Under the pieces are notes generated by a model. The model was not told the DNA's origin and did not search any database. It saw nothing but the letters and a program-made list of their open reading frames with translations. Position numbers and translations under genes: made by a program. Below, piece by piece: positions 1 to 11,974 of a stretch of DNA of 64,000 nt (the first letter of the stretch is position 1; every line of letters starts with the position of its first letter). The stretch is from Aptenodytes patagonicus (Eukaryota; Chordata; Aves; Sphenisciformes; Spheniscidae): positions 32,426,932-32,490,931 of the forward strand of contig NC_134950.1 in NCBI RefSeq assembly GCF_965638725.1, read 5' to 3'.

Positions 1-3000
1 AAATAGCTATTTAAAAGCAACAAACCAAGGCTGAAATGAAATACAGCAGGGAAGAACTGCTCTAGGGAAACTCAGTAAGTTAGAATACGCCAGGGCTTTC
101 CTGCAGGGTTTTAACGGTGACTTTGTGTAGCTGCATAGACCTAAATCTATGTATTTCATTAGCTGAACCATCACTATGAGAGGTCTGTCCTTTATCTGAG
201 TATAGCTAATTGCAGATTTACTTTGGGAAGAGTAATTCCAGATATAAATTAATTTAAACTGAGTTTTATTACATATTCTTCTGTTTCCATGAAATTTTAT
301 TCTCCCATCCCGAGAGTTTACAGGCTAAATCTGGATTTAGTTGCCTCTGTTCAACAAACAAACTCAACAGATTTTGCCCCATGGTATTTAATGAAAAAGA
401 AAATGTCATGAGGCCTTTCCCTTTAGAAATAATCAGTTGAGAAAAGATTAGTGAAGATATATTTATGTTCAGACTGTCCCCTGCAGGGAGGTTAGGGGGC
501 ATATTCATATACATCAGGATTAACTCAGTTTCTGCTGTAGCACTGCAGTTCTTTTCAAAATGTATAGCCACTGACCTACTTTTCAGGTGGCTTGGTGAAA
601 GTCACTCCAAATCCTTCCGGTGTTTCAGCACCATAAAATTGTAATGTTTTACTGGGATATAGCAACTTCCTGAAATGGCAAATAATACAAAGGTCAGTCA
701 CAAAATGGAATTTGGAACCTTAATGTTGGGAAAATGACAATAGTTTTTGTAACAGGCACACCCCAGGAGCGAGCTGACATGGAAGGCCCCTACTAAAATG
801 CCCTATGGGAATTGGTCTCAAAGGGCGGTCTCTGCATCCCCAGAGATGTTATAATCTTTGATGACCTTCTTCTTCTGCTCTTCTCCTTTTTGTAAGAAAG
901 CTACTGGAAGACTCTGGGGGTTTTTTCCCCCCTTTTTCTTTTTACTTTCTTCATGCAAAATAGCAGCTTTACTAAAACCAGGCTTATGTGTATGTAGAAT
1001 TACACCAGCTACACGCTGCACAGCCCAGTCTATCTCAGTTGAATATACTAATTCTTGAGGTTAAAACAACACCAGCTTTCTCCATAGCCCTTGCTCCCTG
1101 CTAAGGCAGTTTCTCGGGAAGGCAGTGTTGGAATATTTACCAGCCCGACAGGGAAGTGGTGAAAGCCCAGGACAGGCGTGTTCAGCACCTTCTGCCGCTG
1201 TTCGCATTCGTGCTCCTCAAGCTGTGCACGCGGTAAATGAAAGCTGTCAAACGAGGCGGTATAGAGCACCAGGTCTGGAGACATGACACCGGGTCTATAC
1301 ACATGGACTTTTCACCCTAAAACAAAGACAAAGGAATACCTGACTCCGACGCCAGCAGACAGAGAGGTGTGAGCTTATATGGAGCAACCTTGTCTCGCTC
1401 TCTTAAACACAAGAAAGACTTCTCATAAATTAAACCCAACCAGATTATTATCTTAAGCTCTTTAAGGATTTACTTCTGATTTTATAATATCAGCCTCAGT
1501 AAAAAGTGGAGCAACATTTTCTGTAGCTGCATTAGGAACTCCTGAAGTGTCTTATTTTATAGCAGAAGCTCGCACAGACACTGTAACTGCTGTATCACTA
1601 CCACTATAATGGCAAAATGATATCCTGCATCACTTTAGCCCTTTTGAGGATTTGGTGAGGTTATTAGAGAGCATGTTTCTGCTTCCCTGCACCGTCTGCA
1701 CAAAGGCTGCCCCAGAAAAGAGGGCATAAACATAACACCCAGGCAGTTCAAAACCCACATTGATTTGTCTTGCCCAGTAATTACATTAATATCTCTGTGG
1801 TACGGTTACACAGTATAGCCAGTGGGGAAGGGAAGAAAAAGGATCTGGTGAAGGAAAAAAGGACACAAGTCAGCAAATTAGCTGTTACGCTGTAGCTTAA
1901 AGGACACGTAGGGAATTGCATATTGTTTCTTCATCAGCTCTTTCAGATCTGGTCACCAGTTCAAGGAATTGAGAACAATATTTAAAGTAATCTGCATTTT
2001 TATAAATAATGCTGGGTGATAATTGATATAAATGCTATGGTAAGTCAAAAAGTGGTGGCAGTAGCACAGCACTGAATGAGGGAGCTGAGTGTTTCGGCAG
2101 TGCTGTGGCTTGCTGCAGCCAGAAGGAAAGCCTTTGTCTGTATCCCCGTTGCTGTGGTTAGGACCATCAACTATGTGAAGGAGGGAAGGATTTCCGCCCC
2201 TGTGGCACCCCACCCCCATCATTCCCAGGCCCTGTCCAGGCTAACGCTGCATGGGAATCCATCTGCCTGCATAGGAGAGGTGTTAGGCAGACAAGACGGA
2301 GCGGGACAACCACGGCAGATGCCAATCACATTACCTGGTTTTATGAGCAGGAAGAATTTTCCCTCTACTACCCTACCATATAAGTTAGAGACGGGGAGAT
2401 CAGCTTTTACTGGAGCTGAAACACCCCCCTGACACCCCACAGAAGTACCCCAGAGGATAACTCACCGTGGAGCGTGCAAGGTCGCAAAGGCAGGAGCGGG
2501 CTATGCAGCCTACAGCTTGTATGACCTGGAAGAAAACAGTGTCTGAGGATGTCAAAAAAGGGTTTGCATCCCAGGATTGTTCCAGCCAACACAGGACAAC
2601 TGACCCCCCTCTAACAGGTCCCTTGGAAGTGAGCTAATGCTTCCAACCAAGGTATTAATTTGGCTTATTTTCTTTTATACTTGCCTTGTTACAAAAAAAA
2701 AAGAAAAAAAGAAACTAGCAGACTTTTTGGAGAGTGAATGTTACATAGTGATATAGGGCAGTATCTGCCAGTAGTTTAAAGAGAATTCAGAAAATTGAGG
2801 ATTAAATGTCTTTCCTAACATTAACACTGTACTAAATCAAAAGCTTTACTCTCCCTGAATTTGAAATAGATTTAGCTATATAACTGAGCAGATAGCCTTT
2901 GAAACAGAAAGGCCTTTTTATCAAAAAGGAAATAGTTCCTGAGTTTGCCTGGGGCATGTTTCCTTCCACAAGATTTGAAAAGGTGGGAAAAGAAAGTGGA

Positions 3001-3344
3001 AAAATCTTTCATCTAACTTATTTTAAAGCACATATATTACATTTTTGCATTTTAAGTAATGACTTGTTTAAATTTTATTCTATCTGTAATTTTTCTCTAT
3101 GTAATGACTTTTGTTTGCTTCTCATTTTAAATACAACCCTGTCTTGGGGCACCTGAAGTATGCATTTAGCTCAAAATTAATTTCTGCAGTTTTAATTAAT
3201 TATGATGCCTATATTAAAACTGAACTTCAAGGTTATTTTTAAAATCCTTTTTTCTTATTTGTAGGATACCAACAGAGAGGGGAGATATACGTAGCCATAA
3301 AAATAATTCTTGAGGTTCAAAATATATTTATTCATTTCTTTCAG
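1..3344. other. Unique non-coding DNA, no supported gene
   Basis: I see no repeat family, RNA gene or convincing exon here. The open frames are short (118 codons or fewer), lie on both strands and show no recognisable motif. Small simple tracts occur, such as an A-rich run near 2,692-2,712. The stretch is AT-rich with isolated GC patches near 1,080-1,280 and 2,070-2,600. It could be intergenic DNA upstream of the CpG-island promoter. Confidence 0.5.
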
Positions 3345-3428
3345 GTCTTCCAGGCTTCTCTTCTGATTGCCTGACAACTCAAAGCCATCCAGAGAAGCCT
3401 GAAAGAAAAACTATTACAGAAGTAAAAG
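3345..3428 (+). CDS. Candidate 84-bp exon, unknown product
   Basis: A strong acceptor (pyrimidine-rich tract ending in TTTCTTTCAG at 3,335-3,344) is followed by 84 bp and a donor AAAAG/GTAAAAG at 3,429. One phase is open: one base carried in and one carried out, giving 27 full codons. The frame is charged and threonine-rich, with one Cys. The other two phases contain stops. It lies about 7 kb upstream of the CpG island, so it would belong to a different transcript or to an upstream alternative start. An open 84-bp segment in one of three phases is common by chance, so only the paired splice sites make it worth listing. Confidence 0.2.
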
Positions 3429-6400
3429 GTAAAAGACTGTACGGGAGCTGAACCCCTTGGTCTCACAGCTGTGCACCAGGACTGGCTCAGCTCACCTCCC
3501 CTGGGCTGCTGCTGCTTTCGGACAAGCTGATGCCCCCGTGGTCATTCCCCCCACCTGTAGCCCTTGTGATGGCGCTTCTTGTAAGGCGGACAGCCACAAG
3601 CCTGATCCCACGCACGGCATTTAGCGTACCATGTAACTCCGAACCTTTAATTTGACCGCCAGTTTCCTGGCAGGGGAGGTGGGAAAGGTCAACCGCTTTA
3701 GGCTGTAATCCTTCAAACCTCTTCTTAAATGCAGTCAGCTGTGAAAAGAAGTCTTACATTGGTGAAGCATTTGTCATTCAAATTGAGCATTCGCCTGGAC
3801 TCCTTCCACCCCCCAGGACCTGAGCCCTTCCTCGCCCAGACCATGAACCAGGGAGACAGACCCTGTACTTTCCCATTTGGGGTGGGAATGGGCTGCGGTG
3901 CCTCATCCACTAATTTCTGAACTCAGAGCAGTATAATTTTCACCTTGAGAAATGTAATTCACCTCCTGCACCACCACAGCTGTTGCTCTGGACTATGACT
4001 TCAGCCCTTCTCCTTCCCACTCTCTGTATTTTTCTGGTGTCTTTGTGAGTAATAATTAATCATTCTTAGCCTAAAGGCAAAGAAATTTTTCTAGCCTTCG
4101 CAAGAATCAACCTTTTACCTCAGCATATGACAGAGTGGCAATGGTACTGATCTTCCTTTCAATAATTTGTCTTTCTTTTTTTTTGCAAAAAGCTACTTTT
4201 GAACATTAATGGCCACAATATGTTCAGGTTCGTTACACTTGGCAGGTGGGCTATTAATTGAAATAAGCATTAGTGAATTTGGAAAATCTTTTTTACTCAG
4301 TTCCTCAGGCAGGTTTTGATTTGCTCTCAAACGCTTGCTCTTTGGTCGGGCTAGACATTCGTAATGGGCTCCTCTGTGGTAATGGCTTGGATTTCTTGAT
4401 CATTTTTTTTGGTGTGTTTTTAAGAATCACTTCAGCTTCTCTAGACATGATGCAGCAGCACCTCTGCTCACATTTAGCAATGGGAAATTGGTCCTTTATT
4501 CACCAAAGCCAGTAATATGTCCTGAACTTTGCTGCAGCAAACTGAAATTGCGTAGTTATCACATTTTTAATATAAAGAGCAGGAGCTCAGATAGACTAAG
4601 TAATTTGCATGATGCTTGTGACTGTCACTAGAAGCCAGTCTGCCATCCTAGTAATTACGTTCAGATGGGTTTTGGTCAAACTCACTTACGATATTGTTTC
4701 TCCTAGAAAATGAACGCTATGATCCTACATGTTCTTGAATGGCAGTTTAAAAAATATTGATGGAGGATTATATCACAGCGGTCTTAAAGATTTTATTCAA
4801 GGCAGTTATGCAGAAAAAAAATATAATTAATGAAAATAGTTTGTAACTGTGAATGTAGACAGTCATTATTTTTAATACTAGCAACCAATTTTCTGACTGA
4901 ATAATTCATACGTAGATTTCTAATACTTGTGAAAAAAACTGATTTTGATGTGATTTCCTGAACCAAAATATTTTCTCAATCAGTTACGGTCATTACTTTT
5001 AATTTATTATTTTCGTTCTCCTTCCCAACCATCATCTACAATCAATGCTGCAGATGAATCATTAGTACCACTTCTCCAGTTTCCTATCAGCATGCTGAAA
5101 GTCTGATGGATGAAAGTCAGTTTAAGGGTGCAAGTGTTTTCCTTTGCGTCATTCAGGCCATTCCTAAAGATAAAAACAAGTAAAGTAGTAAAAATAACCA
5201 TCTTTTCCAGTAACGAGTCAAGATACAAAGAACAACCAAGTGCTCCTGAATAGCAGTACTGAAGCACTGTCAGCTAAAATGCTGCCATGGACACCTGCTC
5301 CCTTCCTCTAAAAATAAATTGCTGGATTGTGTCACCAGAATTGATGAGCCTAAAAAATCTAATGTCTCGTGACAACAGGATTCCTGGGTGGAAAGCTGTG
5401 TGTAGAAAAGTGCTGGGCAGATGCACCGCTGACCTCGCTCTCCTCCCCTGTAGCTGTGCAGCTGAAGACTAATCGCAGCCCAGTCAAGGCACTCCAAGGC
5501 TGGCAAAGTGAGTCAGAAGCCACAGCTGGACTCCTGGAGCCCACCCCGTGGTGGGGAAGACCGCTCATTTGCGAAGTCTGATCGTGGGTCCAGGCGCTGC
5601 TCGGCAGATACAGCAGCTCCTTTAGTCTTCTCTCCTTCCTCCTTGACGAGAAGCATGGAAGTGGGCTTCCCCGATGGTGGCGTCACAAGGAATGACTTTG
5701 CCCATTTAATAAACTTCTCTCTTTTGGAGAAAACCTAGGCCCAACGCTTTTGTCAGAAGATAGCTTACTTGCCCACAAGGCCTCAGCATTAACCAGGAGG
5801 CAGAACGACCGTCTCAGATAAATCGGCCACGCTAGGAGCCATTTCTTTGACAGAACTATTTTACGCGCCTCAACCATAATGCGATTTGTCATTGATTTCA
5901 GAGATGCGGCATGTAGCCATCCAGGCTTTTACAGGATTTTTTTGGCCAGTAAGAAAGTTCTGTTAGATTATTTAATCTGTCCCCTTGCCGGTGGCAGCTC
6001 CTTACTGATGTGCTCCTTGAACAGAAGCAATGCTTTCCTCCCAGCCCCCACGCCTCCTTTAAAGTCCCCTTCCTATCCCTAATGGCTTGATTTCCAGAGG
6101 TGATGGTACCCTCAGGTCCTTTTGCTCCTTAAAGAAGTAGGACTGCTCAGACCCTTTGAAAATGAGGCCAACAATGTACCGATAGAGGGGTAATTGTTAT
6201 CTTTGTGGGCAGCTCCGGGCAATTCCATAATACGCTCTGTTGAGTGAGGACAAAGCCCACACTAGATGGATGAGAGGCTAGGAGTGATGCAGGCTGGCAT
6301 GAATAAAGAAACACACGTCAGCCTATTCAAATTTTTTTTTCAGTGTGCAGGGAGAGGGAGCTGAGCAAGGATGAGCCTCTTCCCTGTCTTATTTGCCCTT

Positions 6401-8910
6401 ATTGGCAGATAGGGCACATAAAATCACACGAAGTGGAATGGGTGAGGGACACTGGAAGGGCTCGTTTAAACCCAGGTACTTCTCTGCATTAGTCACCCAT
6501 GGGAAATTCACACTTGTGTAGTTTAAGGTTGCATTCTCTTTATAATGGGTTTGCTTATACTACACACAAATGATAATTAGGGGATATACCTCAACATATC
6601 TTCCAAAGATACTTCAGTTTCCCCACACTGCAGAACCCTGCAGGCTAACTCAGATTTTTCCCCAATTACTTACTAAAACTTCTTTAATGAGTATTTCTAC
6701 ATGAATAAGAGATGTGGAACTAGGACCACGCTATTATTATATAAAATAGGCATGAATTTAGGGATTGCAGCAAACTGCAGAGCTGCCTGCTCCCGCAGAG
6801 TTTGTGCATTCCTGGGTTAACATGTGTAAATTGACCTCTAAAGCTGCATCTATGAGCACCTAAGCATATCCAATGGCTTGCTCTTGCCATAAGGGGGAAG
6901 TCTTGTTCCTTCTCCTCCTTTTCTTTCTCCTCTAACCCAGTCTTCTTTCCAGCTAAAGACCCTGCCTCCTCACTTGTGGTGCCTCTGGAGCTTATTTGGT
7001 TTGCCTGTGAGCTGATTCAACTCACTGACCCAGCAGAAAACCAGGCAGCCCTTTCTTTCTGGGTCATATTTCTGCTTGGTTAGTGAAGGGCTTCATCCAT
7101 TCACAGGTAGCAGAGCTGATAAAAGAGAAACGATGGGATTGCATGGCTGGGAACAGGGCCTCCTCGTTTTGGTGGAGGTGAACTGTTGGCTTAGTGCACA
7201 CCATCCGACGAAACTGAAACCTAAGGTGTCTAAATTTGAGCACCTAAACCCATTTTAGACATCTGAAAATGCAGTTTAGTAAAACCACCTGCTTTGCACA
7301 AGCGCAGCTGAGGCCAATACTGTGTACCTGGAGCGTAACGTCTCCAGCAGCTTGTATGAGCCCTGCTGCCCCTCTGCCTGACCCCGCTGCTCCTTCCCAC
7401 ACTGGCCGGCCGGGCGGCCAGCGTATTTGTATGCCTTCACCGGGAGCTGGGCTGGGAACTGATCCAGCTGAAAAACAACTTCTGTATCCCGTTCACTCAC
7501 AAAGACTTGCGCCGGTACGATGCGGGGCAGCGCAGGGGCTGAACAAGGGACAGAGATGGGCTATTCCAGCCCGGGCCAGAGCGAAGGTTGCACGTGTCCA
7601 GCTACACCTTGCTGCTGCTCTCCCAAAACGTGACAAGTCAAGGGCTGTGACCTCCAGCAGCTCGTACGCCTTTTGCTTCAGTTATCACTGTGTTAGGCTG
7701 CTGCCCTAACTACTACCAACAACAGCCGTTTGGGCAAAAGGTTAAATTGGGTGCTTGATTTTACCTGGTTCTTGAATGGGAAAAAAAAGCAATGGAAGTG
7801 CCTGAGATGGAGGGTGGGTCTCTACTATGTATGTACATTATTCTTACATTATTTACATATAACCACGAAGTTGCGTAACATAGGCTTGCAAGGTTTCAGC
7901 TGTCCTTCCTGTCCTGGTCCCTTATGCTACTTTTTACATTCCTTTGTTGCATTTTGGCTCATGCTAAACTGTAAGACCCTTGTGGCAGGGACCACGTCAT
8001 TTATGTATCAGCGCAATGCCTCAGATAATGGAGCTCTAGCAGCGACGGGGGCCTTTGGGAGCGCCTGTCACAGAAATGACAGCAGGGAATAGTTTCACTC
8101 TTGTGGAGTGCAGAATTAATCATGTCTAAGAGTGCTTGATTTTTGCTAGCCTTTTTGAAGGACTTCATCTTTGCCTCTTGCCTACCCAGTTCCTTTCCCT
8201 CCACCTCTGCCAGCTATCCATTGCCTTTACGCCCCCCACCTACGCCTCCGTTTTGACTCCATGGCTGATCTTTCCCTTTTGTCAAGAGATCACAGGCTGC
8301 CTCCTTTCCTTCATCCTCTGCATCTCCCCTTTCCTCCCTGATCTTTGCCTGTGTGCTGAATAGGGCTGCAAATAAAGGTTAGTTAATGAGCAAACCCCAC
8401 TTCCCCAGATTTAAAAGAGAAACATATAATAATTGTTTTCTTCCTAAATACAGAGGAAGATAAATTAAACCAAATGGTATTTGGAGCTGGAGGGCAAAGG
8501 GGAGAGAGGAGGTGGGAGACAAGAAAGGGAGAGGCAAAGAAGAGCCGCCCCTCTCCTTTGGAGCTGTCTTCGGCTTTGTTTACATTTGAACAGGAGTATA
8601 GGTCAAGATAAGAATATAAATTGTTGTGGTAATACCCTTTTTATAAGACATGTAGTGACTCTTGTTTAAAAGCAAGTACCTGGTTTTGATTTAGCTTATG
8701 TTTTTTGGAAGATTTTTCAACTAATTAAATCCAAGCAAACCAAGTATCTGGAGGACCGGGAATGTCTACAGTAGGTTTAAAGAGATGGAAAGTTCCTATG
8801 GGTTTCAGTGTGCTGGCATGCTTTGTGCATCCCTTGTGAAGACTCGAGGAAAATGGCATTTTGCTGATGACATCAAACTGTGCCAAAAGATGCAGCTGAA
8901 GGGGAGTAGC
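3429..8910. other. Unique non-coding DNA with a CpG-richer patch and pyrimidine/purine tracts
   Basis: No supported gene. A patch at about 7,380-7,620 is GC-rich with clustered CpG dinucleotides and gives a 146-codon chance frame. A pyrimidine-rich stretch runs from about 8,150 to 8,345 and a purine-rich tract from 8,485 to 8,545. At 8,862-8,882 a short reading resembles the F-A-D-D motif region of a LINE reverse transcriptase. It is too short to call by itself. The rest is ordinary AT-rich DNA. Confidence 0.45.
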
Positions 8911-8918
8911 TGCTAGAA

Positions 8919-9097
8919 CATTGGTTCCCAGTGCTTTTGGGCCTACACGCTACTGTCACTCTCCAAAATTTCCTACAAATCCGAATGTGATTTCGTACTT
9001 TAAACTGAAAACACTATGGAGGCACCAAACGGCTACAATGGCCTACCAGGGCTTTATAGGACATCTACGATCCTTGAGCAGAGCTGGGGAACCACTG
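8919..9097. mobile_element. Non-autonomous hAT-type DNA transposon (MITE), about 179 bp
   Basis: The left end reads CATTGGTTCCCAG and the right end, read on the other strand, CAGTGGTTCCCCAG. These are imperfect terminal inverted repeats of the CAGTGGTTCCC type seen in hAT (Charlie-like) elements. The flanks are TGCTAGAA on the left and GTCTAGAA on the right. That is an 8-bp target duplication matching at 6 of 8 positions, and the right copy fits the nTCTAGAn target preference of this superfamily. The interior has no transposase reading frame, so the element must have moved using an enzyme made elsewhere. The decay of ends and duplication suggests an old insertion. Confidence 0.7.
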
Positions 9098-9105
9098 GTC
9101 TAGAA

Positions 9106-10329
9106 TGAGGGAGGACAGAGGTAGAACAAAAGTGCTCCACATGTGCAAATCTTCATTGACTACAATGACAAGAAATCAACACAATTGGAGGGGAATTTAA
9201 GTCATTCAGATAGTTGGGTTCATTGCAGAGTCACCACATGGGATGTGGATGCAGATGTTCAGGATTTCTCAAAGCCTGCTTGTTACTAATGGAGGGATTT
9301 GATGGGAACTTTCTGCAAGAAGGATGGGCAAAGGAAACCAGAGAACAAAGTCTGAGAAAAACATCATTAGGTCAGCTACAATGTACCAGTATAGTGGCAT
9401 GTTAGGAACAGAGAAGAAAAGCAACACCAGGTTGGTAAAATGACAACAATCAGCTGGATATTACAAGAGCTGGCAGGCTACATGGTAAAATAATACGCAT
9501 TTTGTTGCAGGGGCCATGTGGACAAACTGAGATGGGCTGGACTCTGCTAGACATGGACTATGTTGCCTAGTGAGGACAGAAGTTGTTGGACAGAGAGCTT
9601 AAAGAAGGCTCAGAAAAAAAAAAAAAGGGCAAATAAATCAACAGAGGAACCCAACAGCTGGCAATACTGAAAGATGATGTGAAGAAAGGATCAGCTCTGA
9701 GGATTCATTGGATGGATGTGCACGGAGATAATAAATTGAGCTATAATCTTGCCAAAGGTTAGGTGAAGATGAAAATGCCAATGGTATTGCCGTATTTGGA
9801 TTATTAAACAAACAAACAAAAACCCCAATGCTTCCCTGCATAGGTAAATCCTTTCTTGGTAAGCATCTAATGCAGATTCAGGCTCAAACCTTGAGCCAGC
9901 CACGTATGTGACATCTGTGTTACTGCAGAATGGAATACGGGGTTTAAACTTGTTCTCAGGAAGTAAGAAACTCATTGGGTGTTAGGTCAGTCCTTACATC
10001 TGGGTGGAAACTTATGGTAATTGTGCAATTTCCCTAAAAAATCCCCTGAGATCTAAGTTAGGCATTTTGCCTTTGCAGCCTTTCCTGCCTTTGCTCTTAC
10101 AGCGCTTTTCACTCAAAGTCCTTGCACTTTCCTACATCATGTAAAATACGGTTCTTTCTTTCACTTAAAAGACCTTGGTACAACATTAAGAAGCCACCAG
10201 TAACTATGCGGAGGTCCCTTTTGTCGTAATACCCGTCTTCATTAGTTCATGCTCCCTTAACGGGGGAAATAAAAAATAGGACGCCTGGATTCTTCCTTTT
10301 TTCCTCCTTTTCCAGGCTGGCTACCGGAG
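9106..10329. other. Unique DNA upstream of the CpG island
   Basis: No supported gene. It contains an A-run near 9,615-9,627 and an (AAAC)-like run near 9,806-9,822. Composition changes sharply from AT-rich to GC-rich at about 10,330. Elements of the promoter proximal region may lie here, but I see no clear TATA box placed to serve the island. Confidence 0.45.
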
Positions 10330-10599
10330 CACTCTCCAGCCGACCAGCCCATGTGCAGCAGCCGGGGGCGGCGGCTCCAGCAGGCCGCTGCGGTCCCGGC
10401 CGCCGGCCCCAGCCCTCCGCCAGCTGCCGGCGGGCCGCCTGCGCTCCCCGCTGCTCGGGGGCGGCCGAGATCCCCCCGGGGCCGCCGGCAGCGCTGCAAG
10501 GCGGGCAGCCCGGCGCCGGCCGGCGTGCCTCCGCGGAGCAAGGGGATGCGGCGGCCGCCGTGGCCCCGCGCAGCCTCCGCAAAGGCGCGCTGCGGTGCG

Positions 10600-10970
10600 C
10601 GGGGGGGCGCGCAGGGGGCGGCGGGCCCGCGCTGCCCGCCCGTGGCGCCGCCGCCGCCGCCGCATGGGTCGCCTCTCGGCGCCGGGCGCGGGGACATGCG
10701 CAGTGCCGCGCGCCCGCCCGCGCCGCGCTCCGCGGCCGCGCTCCGTCCCTCTCCGCCGCCTCCCCCCGACCCTCCTGCCGGGGGAAGGAGGGGGGGGAGG
10801 GAGGGAGGGAGGAGAAGGAGGGAGGGGAGAGAGACGCGCCGCAACTTGCTGCGGCTCCTCCCTCCCCTCCCCTCGCCGCTGCCCGGCCCCTGCGGGCTGC
10901 GCTCCGCGGGCAGCGCTCCGCGGGAGGCGGCAGCCCCGGGCGCGCCTCTCCGCGGGGCCGGCGGCTCCCG
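10600..10970 (+). other. Probable first exon (mostly 5' UTR) of an unidentified plus-strand gene
   Basis: The 3' boundary is supported by a near-consensus donor, CTCCCG/GTGAGTTGGG, with the exon ending at 10,970. The 5' boundary is not determined; the start given is only a guess inside the island. Upstream lies a purine-rich block (10,785-10,833) and then a C/T-rich stretch (10,850-10,890), a composition usual for 5' untranslated leaders. No start codon with a convincing coding frame is evident, so the exon is probably largely non-coding. I cannot name the gene, because no coding exon in the window was recognisable to me. If the plus-strand exon candidates further right are real, intron 1 is over 20 kb. 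Confidence 0.5.
10779..10833 (+). repeat. G/A-rich tract with G-quadruplex potential
   Basis: Successive runs of three to eight G separated by one or two A bases, with several GGGA repeats. At least four G-runs of three or more are close together, which satisfies the usual G-quadruplex pattern on the plus strand. It sits within the putative first exon. Confidence 0.75.
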
Positions 10971-11009
10971 GTGAGTTGGGGACGGTGCGCGAAGTTGGCG
11001 TGTCCGTGT

Positions 11010-11032
11010 TTTGGGGGGTGGGGGGTGGGGTG
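11010..11032 (+). repeat. G-run cluster at the start of the putative first intron
   Basis: Three long G-runs (six, six and four G) separated by single T bases begin about 40 bp after the donor at 10,971. With the G-runs around it, this gives strong plus-strand G skew just downstream of the promoter. Such skew is typical of R-loop-forming first introns of CpG-island genes. Confidence 0.65.
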
Positions 11033-11345
11033 TGCTGTCGCTGCGGGCGCGGGTCGCAGCGCGGCTGCGGGAGGCTGGCGGCGGGGCCGCCGCAGGGCTG
11101 CGGGGCTCGGGGCGGCGCGCACCGCAGGGCTGCCCCTGTCCGGCCGCGGTCCGTGCTGCGGGCGCGGCGGCCTTTGGTTATTTGGGGGATAATTTGGCCG
11201 GGAGCGGTCACAGGTGCAGGGTACGGTCCGAGGCGGGCAGGATCCGGCCCCCGGCTGGGGTTATTGTGCGTCTTCCCGGGCGCAGCGCGCCGGCATCCCA
11301 CGGCGGCGGGGCTCTGCGCGCCTCCCGGCTCGGACCGCTGCGAGT

Positions 11346-11968
11346 CAGCCCCTTAACTATATTTTCATTCAAATCCTATTACATGGTGACAGACTCCAGT
11401 TTGTTTCGCAGTGGCATCTGCTCTTGGTCTTGGAAACTCTTTCAGAGGAAGGGAGCACCAGGGGAGAGCAGGGGCTGCTTTTCAAAGCCTTTCGAAGAGA
11501 GCTGCACGCACAAATTAGTCCTAACGCATCGCTTGCCGTGTGTGCTGCTTGGAGCATTTATTTCTCTTAGTGCTTCTAAGAGGGGAAAGAAAAAAACTGG
11601 CAAACGGTCATACCAGAAAGTGGTGTAGCTTGAACGTTACATACGCTAATGGACCCAATTATCTAAATAAACAAACATAGTGATTTATAGGTGTCTGAAC
11701 TATAATGCTTTGAATGATAGAGCTCTTTAACCTTTCTTTCTAATCTGTCCCTCAGAGATTTGGTTTTAAGGAGAGTAATATATCATCTGTGGTGCTGAAT
11801 ACTTGAGTTGATTACATTTGTAAAAGGAATGGCCTTTGAAATAATACTGAGCCACTAAGCAACAAATGCAGAGAGAGAGAGAGAATGAGCGAAGATAAAA
11901 TTTTGGTAGAAAAGACTTTTCCCCTTCCTAGCAGCCGTGCTCGATTAACTTTTATCCAGAGTTCTTGT
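11346..11968. other. Non-coding sequence after the CpG island, with (GA)7 microsatellite
   Basis: Composition returns to AT-rich. A (GA)7 run lies at 11,871-11,884. Nothing on the plus strand looks like an exon. If the small minus-strand gene at 12.3-13.2 kb is real, its transcript would end near here. Confidence 0.45.
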
Positions 11969-11974
11969 TTTATT
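11969..11974 (-). terminator. Polyadenylation signal AATAAA (minus strand)
   Basis: Reads AATAAA on the minus strand, about 330 bp after the stop codon of the candidate minus-strand gene at 12,302. It is the first canonical signal met in that direction. On its own AATAAA is common in AT-rich DNA, so the support comes from its position. Confidence 0.35.

Larger units (their letters stand above)
10330..11345. promoter_or_regulatory. CpG island, probable TATA-less promoter
   Basis: About 1 kb of very GC-rich sequence with dense undepleted CpG, set in AT-rich, CpG-poor DNA. It contains many GC-box-like strings (for example GGGGGCGG near 10,363), no evident TATA box, and long reading frames on both strands that reflect GC content rather than coding. 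CpG islands of this size in vertebrates usually mark promoters of broadly expressed or developmental genes. The splice donor at 10,971 argues for transcription on the plus strand. Divergent transcription toward lower coordinates cannot be excluded. Confidence 0.88.

Noticed and set aside
7269..7709. 146-codon plus-strand frame
   Set aside because: It lies on a GC-richer patch, has low-complexity Ala/Pro/Ser composition, no splice context and an overlapping frame on the other strand.
10247..11628. Reading frames of up to 326 codons on both strands in the CpG island
   Set aside because: They overlap in all frames, are made of Ala, Arg, Gly and Pro, and are explained by GC content lowering stop frequency. 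No frame shows domain structure.
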